A stretch of DNA of 64,000 nt from Megaustenia siamemsis (Eukaryota > Mollusca > Gastropoda > Stylommatophora > Ariophantidae): the NCBI GenBank assembly GCA_032433765.1, contig JAVIAB010000025.1:41082148-41146147 (forward strand), written 5' to 3'. This document shows, in pieces, positions 15,201 through 30,200 of the stretch. The notes below the pieces were generated by a model. It did not search any database and had not been told where the DNA came from. It saw nothing but the letters and a program-made list of their open reading frames with translations. The position numbers and the translations under genes were made by a program. Numbering within the stretch: the stretch's first letter is position 1; each line of letters starts with the position of its first letter.

Positions 15201-18200
15201 CAAAAGAGGTGAGATGCAGAATGGCTCAGGCATAAGCAGCTTTCCAAAAATTGAGGAAGATGCTGTGCAATCCATTTTTGACAATAAAAACAAGAGAAAG
15301 AGTTCTTATATGTTATGTAGAGCCAGTCTTATCATATGGATGTGAATTATGGACAATATGACTACAGACAAGAAAATCACAGGGGTCTGTAGAAATGTGG
15401 TTTTACAGAAGAATGTTGAGATACCATGGACAGTTAGAAGAGTAATAATAAAGTTATGAATGCGGCCAGTGCAAAAAGAGAGCTAATTTCCAATATTAGG
15501 AAGAAACAATCATCATTTTTTGGCCACGTAATGAGAAGAGAACAACTGGAATATATTGTAACAACTGAGAAAATTGAGGGACGAAGAGATAGAGGAAAGC
15601 AAAGAGAAAATATACCAGACAGCTTAAGAGAATGGCTTGGCAGAAGGTCAACAACAGAAATGATAAATAACTGTCGAGATGGAAAGTTATGGAGAGAAAT
15701 GATCACCTGCGCCAGCAAGCGTGGCACTTGATATTGGTGATCATTATTTTTTTATAATCTTAAAATTATTTTGTAGTGTCACACTTCCCAGGCGTTCATA
15801 AATATTTTTTTGTAATTTTTAAATTGTCCACAATTGACTTCCATATGACAAGGATGGTTCTTTGAATATTAAACAAATGTTGTAACCAAATTTAGATATT
15901 TTATATCCCCATGATATTAATAATATTTGTCTAATAATTAATATGTCATTTAAATGTATGGTGTTTTTTTGGTTTCATTTTCGTGAAATAAAATTGATAA
16001 TTTAATATCTTATGTACAACTTTCAGGTCCAATCGTGCAGGATGGTATGCCGTACTTCATGATATTTCTTACAATTATTAATATTCTGACTAACATACAC
16101 TTTATTTTCATTTTTTTGTTATTTTTCAATTGTTAAACTTTTGTTTATTTAAACAATAGGGTTTAAATTTAAATGTTAAAGTTATTTAAAGATCCCCCAA
16201 AAAAATATTTAGCAGAACCCACAATTGGGATCATTGTGGTTAAGGCGGGATTTATATTTAATGTTTGTGTTACTGTTCGTTCTATGTTTTACTTCATAGT
16301 CAAAGACTGGCATCCTTGTATAACCCAGGGGTCAGATACCATCACCTATAGAAGCCATTATATAACTTACCTAATTTGCAGTCACAATGGATTGTTGTGT
16401 AAACATCTTATCAGTGATAGAAAGTGGAAGACAGTAAAGAGTGCGGAATAAAAGGGAGAGGGGTGACAAAAAAAGTGGGTAAAGGAGAAAATCCGAACAA
16501 TGAAATTAAAATAGAAAGCTTTCTGTTTACTGTTTAAGCATTTTTGTGCTACTTATGCTTATTTATTATTTTATTTGAGCTCAGCGAATGGATTGTACGG
16601 TCATTTTCACATCAAACACAAGGGCCTGTCAAAATTGCTTGGCGGGCCAGTTTTGGCCCGCGGGCCGTAGGCTACCCACCCCTGGTTTATAGTCTTAAAA
16701 GCGAGGATGACTTCCTAGAGAGAAATACATTCGTAAAAGCTGCTTAAATTGTATTAATAGACTTTTAGGGAGATGACAAAAGGATGGAAAACCCTGTGGA
16801 TCATTTGGTCTGACTTGTTCATTCTGTGGCCGTGTGTGTTTGTCAAACATTGGTTGAATTAGCCACGAGAGAAGCTGTTCGAGAAAAACAAAACCTCAAC
16901 AACAAAAAATACACAATAGCCTCCACTAGACTGTCTGACAAGACGAAAATAGTAATACAGAGAGAGGGCAGTAGTTTTGGAGGCACAGCTGTAGACTGGC
17001 GTCTTGGACGGACATAAAATAGTAACAAGGATGTTAGAGGAGAGGGGAAAGGCAAATGATGACTTGTTATCTACACCAGGATAAGATAATCGTGGTGTTT
17101 TGGAACAAGTTGAGAGATCAACAGAGGAGAATGATGATGTTTGGTCTGTCAGTTGTGTCTTAGAGGTGCCATGGGATTACATGGTGAGTGTGTTAGAATA
17201 GGAGGAGGCAAGTGAGGTAGTGGTGGAGGGAAGGAAGGATAGAAAGGTGGAAGTAGGGAAGGAAGGAAATAGGGAAAGGAGGATAGAAGAATGGAAGTAA
17301 GGAAGGAAGGAAAAAGGAAAAGAAGTAGAGAAGGATGGATGGAAGCAGGAAAGGAAATATGGAAGGAAAGAACAGGGGTAGAGAGGATAGTAGGAATGGA
17401 AAAAGAATTGAAGAAGGTAGGACCGAATGATGGAAGTAGGGAAGGAAGGAAGAAAGTTGGAAATTGAAGGGAGAATAGAAGGATGGAAGTAGGGAAAGGA
17501 GAACAGAAGGATGGAAGTATGAAATGGAGATTAGTGGGCTGGAAGTAGGGAAGGGAGAATAGAAGGGTGGAAGTAGGGAAGGGCGATTAGAGAAATGGAA
17601 GTAGGGAAGGGAGATTAGTGGGATGGAAGTAGAGAAGGGAGAATGGAAGTAGGGAAGGGAGGATCGAAGGATGGAAGTAGGGAATGAAGAATAGAAGGAT
17701 GGAAGTAGGGAAAGGAGAATAGAAGGATGGGAGTAGGGAAGGGAGAATAGAAGGATGAAAGTAGGGAAGGAAGGATGGAAGTAGGAATGGAAGGATGGGA
17801 GTAGGGAAGGGAGAATAGAAGGATCGAAGTAGGGAAGGGAGAATAGAAGGATCGAAGTAGGGAAGGGTGGATAGGAGAAGGGAAGAAAGGATGTAAGTAG
17901 GGAAGAGAGAATAGAAAGATGAAAGAAGAAAAGGAAATATGGAGGGAAGGAAAAAAGGATGGGAAGACAGAAAGATGGAAGGGAAAGGGACTTCTAGACA
18001 CCACTTTGAAAATAAGAATAACAGACCGATCACACATCCAATAGGATGTATGATGCTGTACCCTAACAGTTTGTTTTGACTATCGATTTTTTTGTTGAAG
18101 TAGCATGGACAGCACTGATCCAAGTCGCACATTGTTTCTCAGAAATATATAATTTAGTCACTTTCGGATGTGTGTACCTAGAAACCTGTCGATAATGGGT

Positions 18201-21200
18201 TATAATCCCCACCGCGGTACCCTAGATCCCTAACCACTTCTTTCATTTGGGTTATACAACTACATGCAGAATTTGTATTTTTTTCTGGTATTATTAATTT
18301 TTTTTGCATGTTATTTTTAACTTCTCATCCCATTTTATTTTATCGTTAAAATTCACGTTTTTTTTTTAAAAAAAACTGCAGATACTAACATTTATTATCT
18401 TTCATGTTTTGTTACAGCTTGTTACTATCGTGATGATTATGTAACATTTTTTGCATCAAAATTAACGCCACATCACGTGAATTGGCATTGAATTATGTGA
18501 TATGTGTTTTTTTGGCGTTTTAACGAATGTGATTTCTCTGCATTTGTGTTTTGTGTTTCCACAGTTTTGAGCAAGTGTTTAGTGATTTTGTGTTTTAGTG
18601 GCGCTTCAGTATGAGAGCATTGAGTGACTCATAGCTGGATGAGTGGATCAGTCAGTGACTTATAGCTGGAGTGAGTCATACTGGATGAGTGAATGAGTCA
18701 GTGACTCATACCTCGATGAGTAAATCAGTCAGTGACTCATATCTCGATGAGTAAATCAGTCAGTGACTCATATCTCGATGAGTAAATCAGTCAGTGACTT
18801 ATAATAGCTGGAGTGAGTCATACTGGATGAGTGAGTCAGTCAGTGACTCATACCTGGATGAGTGAATCAGTCAGTGACTCATAGCTGGGGGAGTAAATCA
18901 GTCAGTGACTAAGAGCTGCGTGAGTGTATCAGTCAGTGACTTATAGCTGGAGTGACTCATACCTGGAGGAGTAAATCAGTCAGTGACTAATAGCTGGAGT
19001 GACTAATAGCTGGATGAGTTTATCAGTCAGTGACTAATAGTTCGACGTTAGAACGGATTGACGTCACTACAGACGGGGCATTCTCATATTCTCTCACACA
19101 CAGTTCCAGCCACAAACAAAAATGTTCATACAGATCTAGTGAACGTTCTCCGTTTTAAAAAAAAGGTGCGCAGTTCATGATACTCGCTTCGGGTGAGAGA
19201 ATGAGATAGTGACTCATAGATGACTGCTTACACCAGGATGTGTGAACCAGACTTCATTTCTTACTCCACCTCCTCGCAGTGCTCAAAGTGACAACGTAGT
19301 CTGGGAATGTGAGAGATCAGAAGGAAAGGCAACCCGCGCTCGTAAATGTCACCTTTTAGACGTATATGTTGGGATGAAAGGCGCTAAATATCGCACTTTG
19401 AGGTAAACCATAACACAACGGATCTACGCCTAGTTAACGCCACATTAAGGGCGGACAATGTAGAGGGGTACATGAGAAAACAGAGGAGGAAAGGGCATTT
19501 ACAAATATGACGTAGTTATCGTTGATTGGTCGGTTTTGTCACCCAATCGTCTGTGTTCTGTGTCAGAATTGTCAGCATGGTTGTTTATGTTTAGTCAAAA
19601 AAAGTTATATTTTAGTTCAAATCCTAGATATCTGACTCGAATTTTTGGGGGGAAGTGAAGATTTCTGGGGTATATTACATCCCTCTTAGGAGTGGTTCCA
19701 TTTTGTGACACAAAACAGCAACTATGAATTGTCTAGAAGCAAGTGGTGGGGTGTAACGTACACTCCTGCAAGGTGTGGTGACAGCTTTATAAAACAGGAA
19801 CACGCACACAAATTGTAACGTTTCGGTTTACATGAGGTCTTGCTCAGTAAACAAGAACAACACAAACGGACAACGAAATAAAAATAAACTTTACTACATC
19901 TAGAATGTACGGGACTAGTAAAGCAAGAAAAAATAAAAAGTGGGATAAGAGATGATATGAAATGATAAAAAAGGGGAGATTACTACATTATGATGGAATT
20001 AAAATTGATAATGAATACAAATTAGTAAATTATTAAAGTAATGTTTTAAAATAAATAATAAAATATGGAAGAATCAGTAGAGGTGACTTCCGGAAGCCAC
20101 CTAGTGGGTGGACGATGTGGAATGTCTGACTTGATAAATATTTTTATTAGTGATCATCATCATTATCATCACCATTATCAATAAGTATTATGCCTGCTGG
20201 TGTAGGTGATCATGTCTCTACACAACTTTCGATCTCGACATTTATTTTATCATTTCTGTTTTTGACCATCTGCCAAGCCATTCTATTAAGCTGTCTGGTA
20301 TCTTTTCTCTTTGCTTCCCTCTATCTCTTCGTCCCTCAATTTTCCCAGTTGTTACAATATATTCCAGTTGTTCTCTTCTCATTACATGGCCAAAAAATGA
20401 TGATTGTTTCTTCCTAACATTGGAAATTAGCTCTCTTTTTGCTTTGGCCTCTCTCAGAACATTTTCATTACTCTTCTTAGCTGCCCATGGTATTCTCAAC
20501 ATTCTTCTGTAAAACCACATTTCTACAGCCTATAGAGATTTTCTTGTCTGTTGTCTGATTGTCCATGATTAACATCTAAGACTGGCTCTTCATAACATTT
20601 AAGAACTCTTTTTCTTGTTTCTATTGTAAAAAATGGATTGTATAGTATCTTCCTCATTTTTTTTTCAAAAAGTTGATTTTGCCTGAGCCATTCTGCATCT
20701 CACCTCTTTTGTACATCTTCCATCTGAGGCTAACATTGTTCCCAGATATTTAAATTCATTTACCTGTTTTAATATTGTTCCACTTGTCTTTATTGTTCAT
20801 TGCAGTGATGTCTTATTCTTTTCTGCTACCATTACTTGTGTTTTTTTGGTATTAAAACTGAGTCCTTTATTTTTACTTTCCTTCACTATAATGTTTAACA
20901 TTTCTTGCAACTCATTTTCACTCTTAGCGATGAAGACTGTATCATCAGCATACCTTAGATTATTTATAATATGACGTCCAATTGTTATTCCAGGCATGCC
21001 CCTTATAGATCTTGAAATAATCACACTATAAATATGAAATAAATCTGGTGACAACACACAACATTGCCTAACACCCTGTTTATAGTTATGTATTATAGTT
21101 ACTCGAAGGCCTCGGTATCACTGCAAAATAATTAAAATCCATAACTGCTCAACCGCCCGTGCCAGTGGAATCATCCGAATGAACATCTTATCGAAGCTCC

Positions 21201-24200
21201 AGACAAAGAAAGACAGCTGCAGTTCCCATCGTAGCAAACACAGCACACGTCAATAGACATAAGGCGCAGTACCACGGCCAGTGAACGCAACTGAACTGTC
21301 ATTCGTCATACGATATCATCATTCATCGAAAGCAACCTGAATATAGAAACACTATCCGGATGAAACACACAGCTCACGGTGTGCACAGAGCACTAATTTC
21401 AGTAGCTCCTTCAGTAAGTCGGACTTTGAATATGAGGAAACTGCAACAAGGAACCTTTTTTCAGACAGTGCCTCAACAGTTCAATGCCGCCTGTCCGCCA
21501 TATTAACCGGAACTCCTCTGTTTTATGTGTTTAAACATTCCCACACATACATTCACATTACTTCTGTCCTATTCCTATTAAGGCTGAGTCTTGTTAACGT
21601 GTTAGTCATCTTTGAATGTATGAGCTAGTTGATTCCTGACAATTGAACATAACCATTCGTAGTTGTTATTTCTCTCTAACGTAGTTGTTATTGCTCTCTA
21701 ACGTAGTTGTTATTGCTCTCTAATGTAGTTGTTATTTCTCTCTAACGTAGTTGTTATTTCTCTCTAACGTAGTTGTTATTTCTCTCTAACGTAGTTGTTA
21801 TTTCTCTCTAACGTAGTTGTTATTTCTCTCTAACGTAGTTGTTATTGCTCTCTAACGTAGTTGTTATTTCTCTCCAACGTAGTTGTATTGATCTCTAACG
21901 TAGTTGTTATTGCTCTCTAACGTAGTTGTCATTGCTCTCTAACGTAGTTGTCATTGCTCTCTAACGTAGTTGTTATTTCTCTCTAGCGTAGTGGTTATTG
22001 CTCTCTAGCGTAGTTGTTATTTCTCTCTAACGTAGTTGTTATTTCTCTAACGTTGTTGTTATTTCTCTCTAGCGTTGTTGTTATTTCTCTCTAACAACAG
22101 AGTTGTTATTTCTCTCTAGCGTAGTTGTTATTTCTCTCTAACGTAGTTGTTATTTCTCTAAAACAACGGAGTTGTTATTTCTCTCTAACAACGGAGTTGT
22201 TGTTTCTCTCTAACGTAGTTGTTATTTCTCTCTAACGTAGTTGTTATTTCTCTCTAACAACCGAGTTGTTATTTCTCTCTAACGTAGTTGTTATTTCTCT
22301 CTAACAACGGAGTTGTTATTTCTCTCTAACGTAGTTGTTATTTCTCTCTAACGTAGTTGTTATTTCTCTCTAACGTAGTTGTTATTTCTCTCTAACGCAG
22401 TTGTTATTTCTCTCTAACGGAGTTGTTATTTCTCTCTAATGGAGTTGTTATTTCTCTCTAACGTAGTTGTTATTTCTCTCTAACGTAGTTGTTATTTCTC
22501 TCTAACGTAGTTCTTATTTCTCTCTAACGCAGTTGTTATTTCTCTCTAACGGAGTTGTTATTTCTCTCTAACGTAGTTGTTATTTCTCTCTAACAACGGA
22601 GTTGTTATTTCTCTCTAACGTAGTTGTTATTTCTCTCTAACGCAGTTGTTATTTCTCTCTAACGTAGTTGTTATTTCTCTCTAACAACGTAGTTGTGTCC
22701 TCTCATCATCATCATCGAGTACCGTCACCGCAACAAAGATTGGCTACCATGGAGCGCCATTCTGCTCTATCTCTTGCTTTGATGGTGCAGGTTGTCATAG
22801 TCTGATTTGTCCATCTTTTGATGTTACTCGTCTATGTTAATCTTGGTCTGCCTCTGCCTCTTTTACCTTGTATTTTCCCATCCAGGATTACTTTTAGTAG
22901 GCTGTCGTGTCTTTTAACATGGCCTAAGAATCGCATTTGTCTTGTTTGAATTGTGTTTAGTAGTTTTCTTTTCATTTTTAGTTGTTTTAAGACTTCGTCG
23001 TTTGTTTTCTTTTCCTTCCATCCAATTCTACCTATTCTTCTATATATCCACATTTCAAAGGCTTCAATTCTCTGTTCTGTTTTCTTGTCTAATGTCCGTG
23101 TTTCTGCACCATATAGGAATATTGAGAAGATTTAACATTTTGCTATTCTTAGTTTTAGCCCTGGTGTTATTTGTTTTGATGTTGTTAGTATGTTCTTCAT
23201 GACATTAAAATTACTTTTTGTCATTCCTATTCTTTTGTTTATTTCAGTTGTACATTTTCAATCACTGGTTATAGTATGTCCAAGGTAGTTGTAGTTCTGA
23301 ACTGTCTCCAGGTCTATTAATTCAACTTTGATATCCTCTTGTGGGTATTCGTGTTATTTATTTCACGTAATTCACATATTGCTCAAGCAGCAGCTGTATT
23401 TACAGAAGTTTGAATTTGTAGATAATTCGTGTCCATAATATCATATCCGGAATGTTAAAAGTTAATGACAATGGCAAGAACTATAGAGTTATTACGAGTG
23501 ACAAGAGATGAAATGTTACAACTTATGACACGAACTGAAGAACTAACTTATGACAAAGAACTAGATAATTTACTGATTACAAGAACTAGAGTGAACTTAT
23601 GACTAAAGAACTTAAGAGTTAACTTATGACAAGAACTTAAAAGAGTTAACTTATGACAAGGAACTTAATAATTAACTTATAACAAGAACTTAAGACTTAA
23701 CTTATAACAAATAACTTAAGAGTTAACTTATGACAAATAACTTAAGAGTTAACTTATAACAAAAAACTTAAGAGTTAAGTTATGACAAATAACTTAAGAG
23801 TTAACTTATAATAAATAACTTAAGAGTTAACTTAAAACAAATAACTTAAGAGTTAACTTATGAGATAGAATTTAAGAGTTAACTTATAACAAATAACTTA
23901 AGAGTTAACTTAGGACAAATAACTTAAGAGTTAACTTATAACAAAAAACTTAAGAGTTAACTTATGACAAATAACTTAAGAGTTAACTTATAATAAATAA
24001 CTTAAGAGTTAACTTATAACAAATAACTTAAGAGTTAACTTATAACAAATAACTTAAGAGTTAATTCAACTTGCCCTAAATTCTATCTTATAACCGACCT
24101 CTACGTAAACCCTGGCAACCATTTTTCCCGCCATTTTTTAAGATTAGTGTTGTGTTTTCTGACTTTAATTTTTTTTGTTTAATTGCAATAGCTTGAATGT

Positions 24201-27200
24201 TATACCTGATGAAAACCTTTGCCGAAACATCGTAGATTGACTTGTCTTTCTGTTAGTTTGGCTGATCCATGTCAGGATCAGAAAGGCAACAGAAAACCAC
24301 CGTCGTAACTGCTTTGCACAATCATGAATCGCCACAACAATAGAAATCACGACAACAACGTTAAGGGGGATTCCAACGGGGCAAGAAAATCACGGGAGGC
24401 AGTAGAAATTACAGAAGAATGTTGAGAATACCATGGACAGCTAAGAAGAGTAATGAAAAAGTTCTAAAAGAGGCCAAAGCAAAAAGAGAGCTAATTTCCA
24501 ATATTAGGAATAAACAATTATCATTTTTTGGTCATATAATGAGAGAACAGCTGGAATATATTGTAACAACTGGAAAAATTGAGGGACTAAGAGATAGATG
24601 GAAGCAAAGAGAACAGATACCAGACAGCTTCAGAGAATGGCTTGGCAGAAGGTCAAAAACAGAAATGATAAAGAATTGTCGAGATCGAAAGTTGTGGAGA
24701 GACGTGGTCACCTACGCCAGTAGGCCCGGTACTTGATGATGATGATGATCGATGTCATTGTATATTTATTGTACATGCAATTATATAAATCTTTAAAAAG
24801 AGAATATTGAATTTAATGATTTATCATTTACAGCAGCTAGCGCCATCTTGTTGGGGTGTGTCTGTGACCTTCACCCTTTAGTACGTTGTTTTTTGCTGAC
24901 ATATTCAGACACCATATAACACATATTGTCGCTTTGTTTACATTAGTTCATTTCCGTATCCGGGTTATGGATCAGCACAAGCCGAGAACGTTATCTCCCC
25001 CTTCCTCCGCCAACACGTTCTGGCAGATTGAGGCAGAGACCAGCATCCTCTACGGTAAGAGCACTGGCCACCTCAAAGTATATATGTAGTCTATCTGGCA
25101 GTTTTTTTTTTCATTTCTCTGTCTACTTGTCTGTCTGTCTGTGTGTCAATCTCTCTCTTTTGCTAATTTGTACTCTTCTGCCTGCTGCATTCCTGTCTGT
25201 CTGTGTGTCTGTTAATCTCTATTGAGCTAACCTGTTGCCATCTGCCTGCTTGCGTCTCTGTCTGTTTGCATTCTTACCTAACTGCTTGTCATATTGTCTG
25301 TCTTTTTTGCATGCCCGTGTCTGTGTATTGCCATCCTGTATGTCTGAATGCATGTCCATTTCCCTGCCTGTCCGTTTGCATGTCTGCTTCTTTGCTTGTC
25401 TGGCTGTCTATTTAAATGTATGCTTCTATGTCTTTTTATCTGACAGTTTGCCCGCTGTCTGTTTCAATGTCTGCTTCCATGTCTACTTGTCTGATTTTTG
25501 TTAGGCTGTATGTTTGTCTGGCTGTCTGTTTGTCTGGCTGTCTGTTTGTCTGGCTGTATGTTTAAATGTCTGCTTCCATGTCTACTTGTCTGATTTTTGT
25601 TAGGCTGTCTGTTTGTCTGGCTGTATGTTTAAATGTCTGCTTCCATGACTACTTGTCTGATTTTTGCCTGGCTGTCTGTTTAAATATCTGCTTTCATATC
25701 TACTTGTCTCCATTTTTGTCTGGCTGTTGTTTAAATGTCTGCTTCCATGACTACTTGTCTGATTAATTTTTTCTGGCTGTTTTTTTCTTCAAATATATGC
25801 TTTGTTATTTCATGTTTTGTCTGGCTGCCTGTTTAAACGTCTGCTCTACTGATTGTCTGCTGTGTTCTTCTTCTGTCTGCTTGTTATCATTAGCAATGTC
25901 TGCTTGTCTGCCATAAACTCTTCATGTCTGTCTACGCTTATATATCGACTCTGTTTTCTGTAAATCAGTTAATTGGTGATTCAGTAATTCTTGTTTATTT
26001 TTTTGTATGAAAGTCTATTGTCAGTCGTATAATAGGACATAGCTATATAATAGGACAACGTTCTAATCAGTCTAGAAATGTTTTTACACGCCACAGATGT
26101 ATGTTTTCCACTGGTTGGTCTCGAGGCAAGACGCCGGCTTCTAGACAGAGAGGTTGTGGGTTCAAATCCCGGGTACACGGTTGGGGTTTTTATTTATGAT
26201 TTCTCTCTGCGGCAACCACCCTGGTCTCAGCAGCGAGGCCTGGCTTGAAACATCAATTACTCATGGATGGAAAGAATATGAGTACCTCAGAAGTCGGAGT
26301 TATCTGTCTCTGCGGCGAGGGACCCCTGTGCACACGGCTGCCAGGGAAAAAAAAATGGATTAACTCTCAAAATTCAGTTCCTAGTGTCTAGGGACTTCGT
26401 CAAAGGTAAACAGTTGGCGGACACAAGAAAAAAAAATGGTTAACTTTTGCCCCATTTATGTAAGAAGATGTCCTTAGCCAAATACCTTCCATTCACTTTT
26501 AAAATTGGTATTTCATGGAAGTGGTTTAAATTTGTGACATCAAACAGAAAAAGTAAATTATTAAAATAAGAAATCAATATTTGTGTTTTAATGATGTTTG
26601 AGTAGTTAATGATTGTAACGAAAAGATCAAAATTTGACACATTGATGAGTTTCGGATCATATTCAATGAGTTTCGGATCATATTCAATTTTAACCATAAA
26701 ATGTTCTTAAATTTTATGATAAACCATCGTCTAATCAATTTGAATGTGCAATAGACGATGCATGTTTATTTTATCTTCATCTTCTTCTTCTACCTTTCAG
26801 CTCCCTGTGGAGCATAGGTCTTCAACAAACACTTTCAGCAATTCCGTGTGGAGCATAGATCTTCAACAAACACTTTCAGCAATTCCGTGTGGAGCATAGA
26901 TCTTCAACAAACACTTTCAGCAATTCCGTGTGGAGCATAGGTCTTCAACAAACACTTTCAACTCCCTGTGGAGCATAGATCTTCAGCAAACACTTTCAGC
27001 TCCCTGTGGAGCATAGGTCTTCAACAAACACTTTCAACTCCCTGTGGAGCATAGGTCTTCAACAAACACGTTCAACTCCCTGTAGAGCATAGGTCTTCAA
27101 CAAACACTTTCAGCTCCCTGTGGAGCATAGGTCTTCAACAAACACTTTCAGCTCCCTGTGGAGCATAGGTCTTCAACAAACACGTTCAACTCCCTGTAGA

Positions 27201-30200
27201 GCATAGGTCTTCAACAAACACTTTCAGCTCCCTGTGGAGCATAGGTCTTCAACAAACACTTTCAACTCCCTGTGGAACATAGGTCTTCAACAAACACTTT
27301 CAACTCCCTGTGGAGCATAGGTCTTCAACAAACACTTTCAACTCCCTGTTGAGCATAGGTCTTCAACAAACACTCTCAACTCCCTGTGGAACATAGGTCT
27401 TCAACAAACACTTTCAACTCCCTGTTGAGCATAGGTCTTCAACAAACACTTTCAACTCCCTGTGGAGCATAGGTCTTCAACAAACACTTTCAACTCCCTG
27501 TGGAGCATAGGTCTTCAACAAACACTTTCAACTCCCTGTGGAGCATAGGTCTTCAACAAACACTTTCAGCTCCCTGTGGAGCATAGGTCTTCAACAAACA
27601 CTTTCAACTCCCTGTGGAGCATAGGTCTTCAACAAACAACTTTCAACTCCCTGTGGAGCATAGGTCTTCAACAAACACTTTCAGTTCCCTGTGGAGCATA
27701 GATCTTCAGCAAACGGGGCCTGTCGTGTAATACTCTAAGTTGGCTTCCGTAGCGTGTGTCCTATCCTGCTCCATCGTCTTCTCTGTATCTCTTTATCCAC
27801 TGGTGTTTGACTGGTACATTTCCATAATTCTATGTTAGTGATTTTGTCCTGTCATTTCCATCCTTTTATTCTGCGTAAGCATCCATTAATGGAAGTCTGT
27901 ATCTTCATGATTGTCAGTTTTGTTGTTTTCCACGTTTCACAGCCCAATAGGACTGACTTAACATTGGTGTTGAAAATTGTTATCTTTGTATTGTTTATCT
28001 TCATGGAAAGACATAACTGAGCCCCCCCCCCAAAAAAAAAATATATAATGATAAATAGCTGTGATGTGAAATGTTAGTAACGTTCATTATATCCTTTTGT
28101 GAATGTAAAATAGATGAGAGACATAGTAGCAATCATGATAAGTCAGTAGTTTGGTAAAATAGATGAGACACATAGTAGCAATCATGATAAGTCAGTAGTT
28201 TGGTAAAATAGATGAGACACAGTAGCAATCATGATAAGTCAGTAGTTTGGTATAATAGATGAGACACATAGTCGCAATCATGATAAATCAGTAGTTTGGT
28301 AAAATAGATGAGACACATAGTCGCAATCATGATAAATCAGTAGTTTGGTAAAATAGATGAGACACATAGTCGCAATCATGATAAATCAGTAGTTTGGTAA
28401 AATAGATGAGACACATAGTAGCAATCATGATAAGTCAGTAGTTTGGTTAAATAGATGAGAGACATAGTAGCAATCATGATAAGTCAGTAGTTTGGTATAA
28501 TAGATGAGACACATAGTAGCAATCATGATACGTCAGTAGTTTGGTAAAATAGATGAGAGACATAGTAGCAATCATGATAAGTCAATAGTTTGGTAAAATA
28601 GATGAGACATATAGTAGCAATCATGATAAGTCAGTAGTTTGGTAAAATAGATGAGACATATAGTAGCAATCATGATAAGTCAGTAGTTTGGTAAAATAGA
28701 TGAGACACAGTAGCAATCATGATAAGTCAGTAGTTGGTAAAATAGATGAGACACATAGTAGCAATCATGATAAGTCAGTAGTTTGGTATAATAGATGAGG
28801 CACATAGTCGCAATCATGATATGTCAGTAGTTTGGTATAATAGATGAGACACATAGTCGCAATCATGATATGTCAGTAGTTTGGTAAAATAGATGAGACA
28901 CATAGTCGCAATCATGATAAGTCAGTAGTTTGGTAAAATAGATGAGACATATAGTAGCAATCATGATACGTCAGTAGTTTGGTAAAATAGATGAGACATA
29001 TAGTAGCAATCATGATAAGTCAGTAGTTTGGTAAAATAGATGAGACATATAGTAGCAATCATGATAAGTAAGTCAGTAGTTTGGTAAAATAGATGAGACA
29101 TATAGTAGCAATCATGATAAGTAAGTAGTTTGGTAAAATAGATGAGACATATAGTAGCAATCATGATAAGTAAGTAGTTTGGTAAAATAGATGAGACATA
29201 TAGTAGCAATCATGATAAGTCAGTAGTTTGGTAAAATAGATGAGACACATAGTAGCAATCATGATAAGTAAGTCAGTAGTTTGGTAAAATAGATGAGACA
29301 TATAGTAGCAATCATGATAAGTAAGTCAGTAGTTTGGTAAAATAGATGAGACATATAGTAGCAATCATGATAAGTAAGTCAGTAGTTTGGTAAAATAGAT
29401 GAGACACATAGTAGCAATCATGATAAGTAAGTCAGTAGTTTGGTAAAATAGATGAGACATATAGTAGCAATCATGATAAGTAAGTCAGTAGTTTGGTAAA
29501 ATATTCGTTTCCTGTGAAAGATGTTGTTTTACTGAGCAGCTATTTTTTTTTTCCAACCACGAGTACAACTCGCTGTGCTTCCAGCGGGAATCGGCACGGG
29601 TTGTCTGAATGTCGGTAGCTCAGGTCGGGTGGTTTTACCAACTTGGCTACTGCGGTCCCCCTATACACAATTAGACACAATAGTAAATGGAAGGGAACTT
29701 TTCAAACTGATTTGAGTTCGGTAAAGAAGCATCAGAGACAAGCAGTTACGTCATCAGTTATACCAATAACACAGACTCTGGTGGCGAATTTTACAATCTT
29801 ATGGAAACAAAAATGTTATATGAATGTCACGTGATTAATCATCGTGCTAGCCAGTGCCCAATTATATGAAATGATTAAGTAATTTAAACATGAATAAACT
29901 AGACAGAGAAATTGACATGAGAATACAAAAGCAAATGCTGTCACATACCAGCTTTCACCATTGCTAAGACATCCAAACATTTCTATGCCAGCTAAATAAC
30001 AAATGATAAATAGCATCTTCATACCAACTTTGTGCTATGAAAGTCAAACATGGGCCCTTTCTAAATCACATTTAAGAAAGATCAATACATGTGAGATGTG
30101 TTGCTTGAGAAAAGTAACAAACAACACAAGAAGAGATAGAATACCAAATGAAACCATAAGAAAATGGTAGGAACAAAACCCTGCCAAGAATATATAGAAC

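Noticed and set aside
16826..17017. 63-codon plus-strand frame as an extra receptor exon
   Set aside because: No similarity to the receptor family, and exons a and b already join in phase.
18606..19045. Enhancer made of AP-1 sites (TGACTCA)
   Set aside because: The motif occurs because it is part of the tandem unit; there is no independent sign of regulatory function.
20797..21057. Functional reverse transcriptase
   Set aside because: YADD is present, but the reading frame is broken on both sides and the 5' half is missing.
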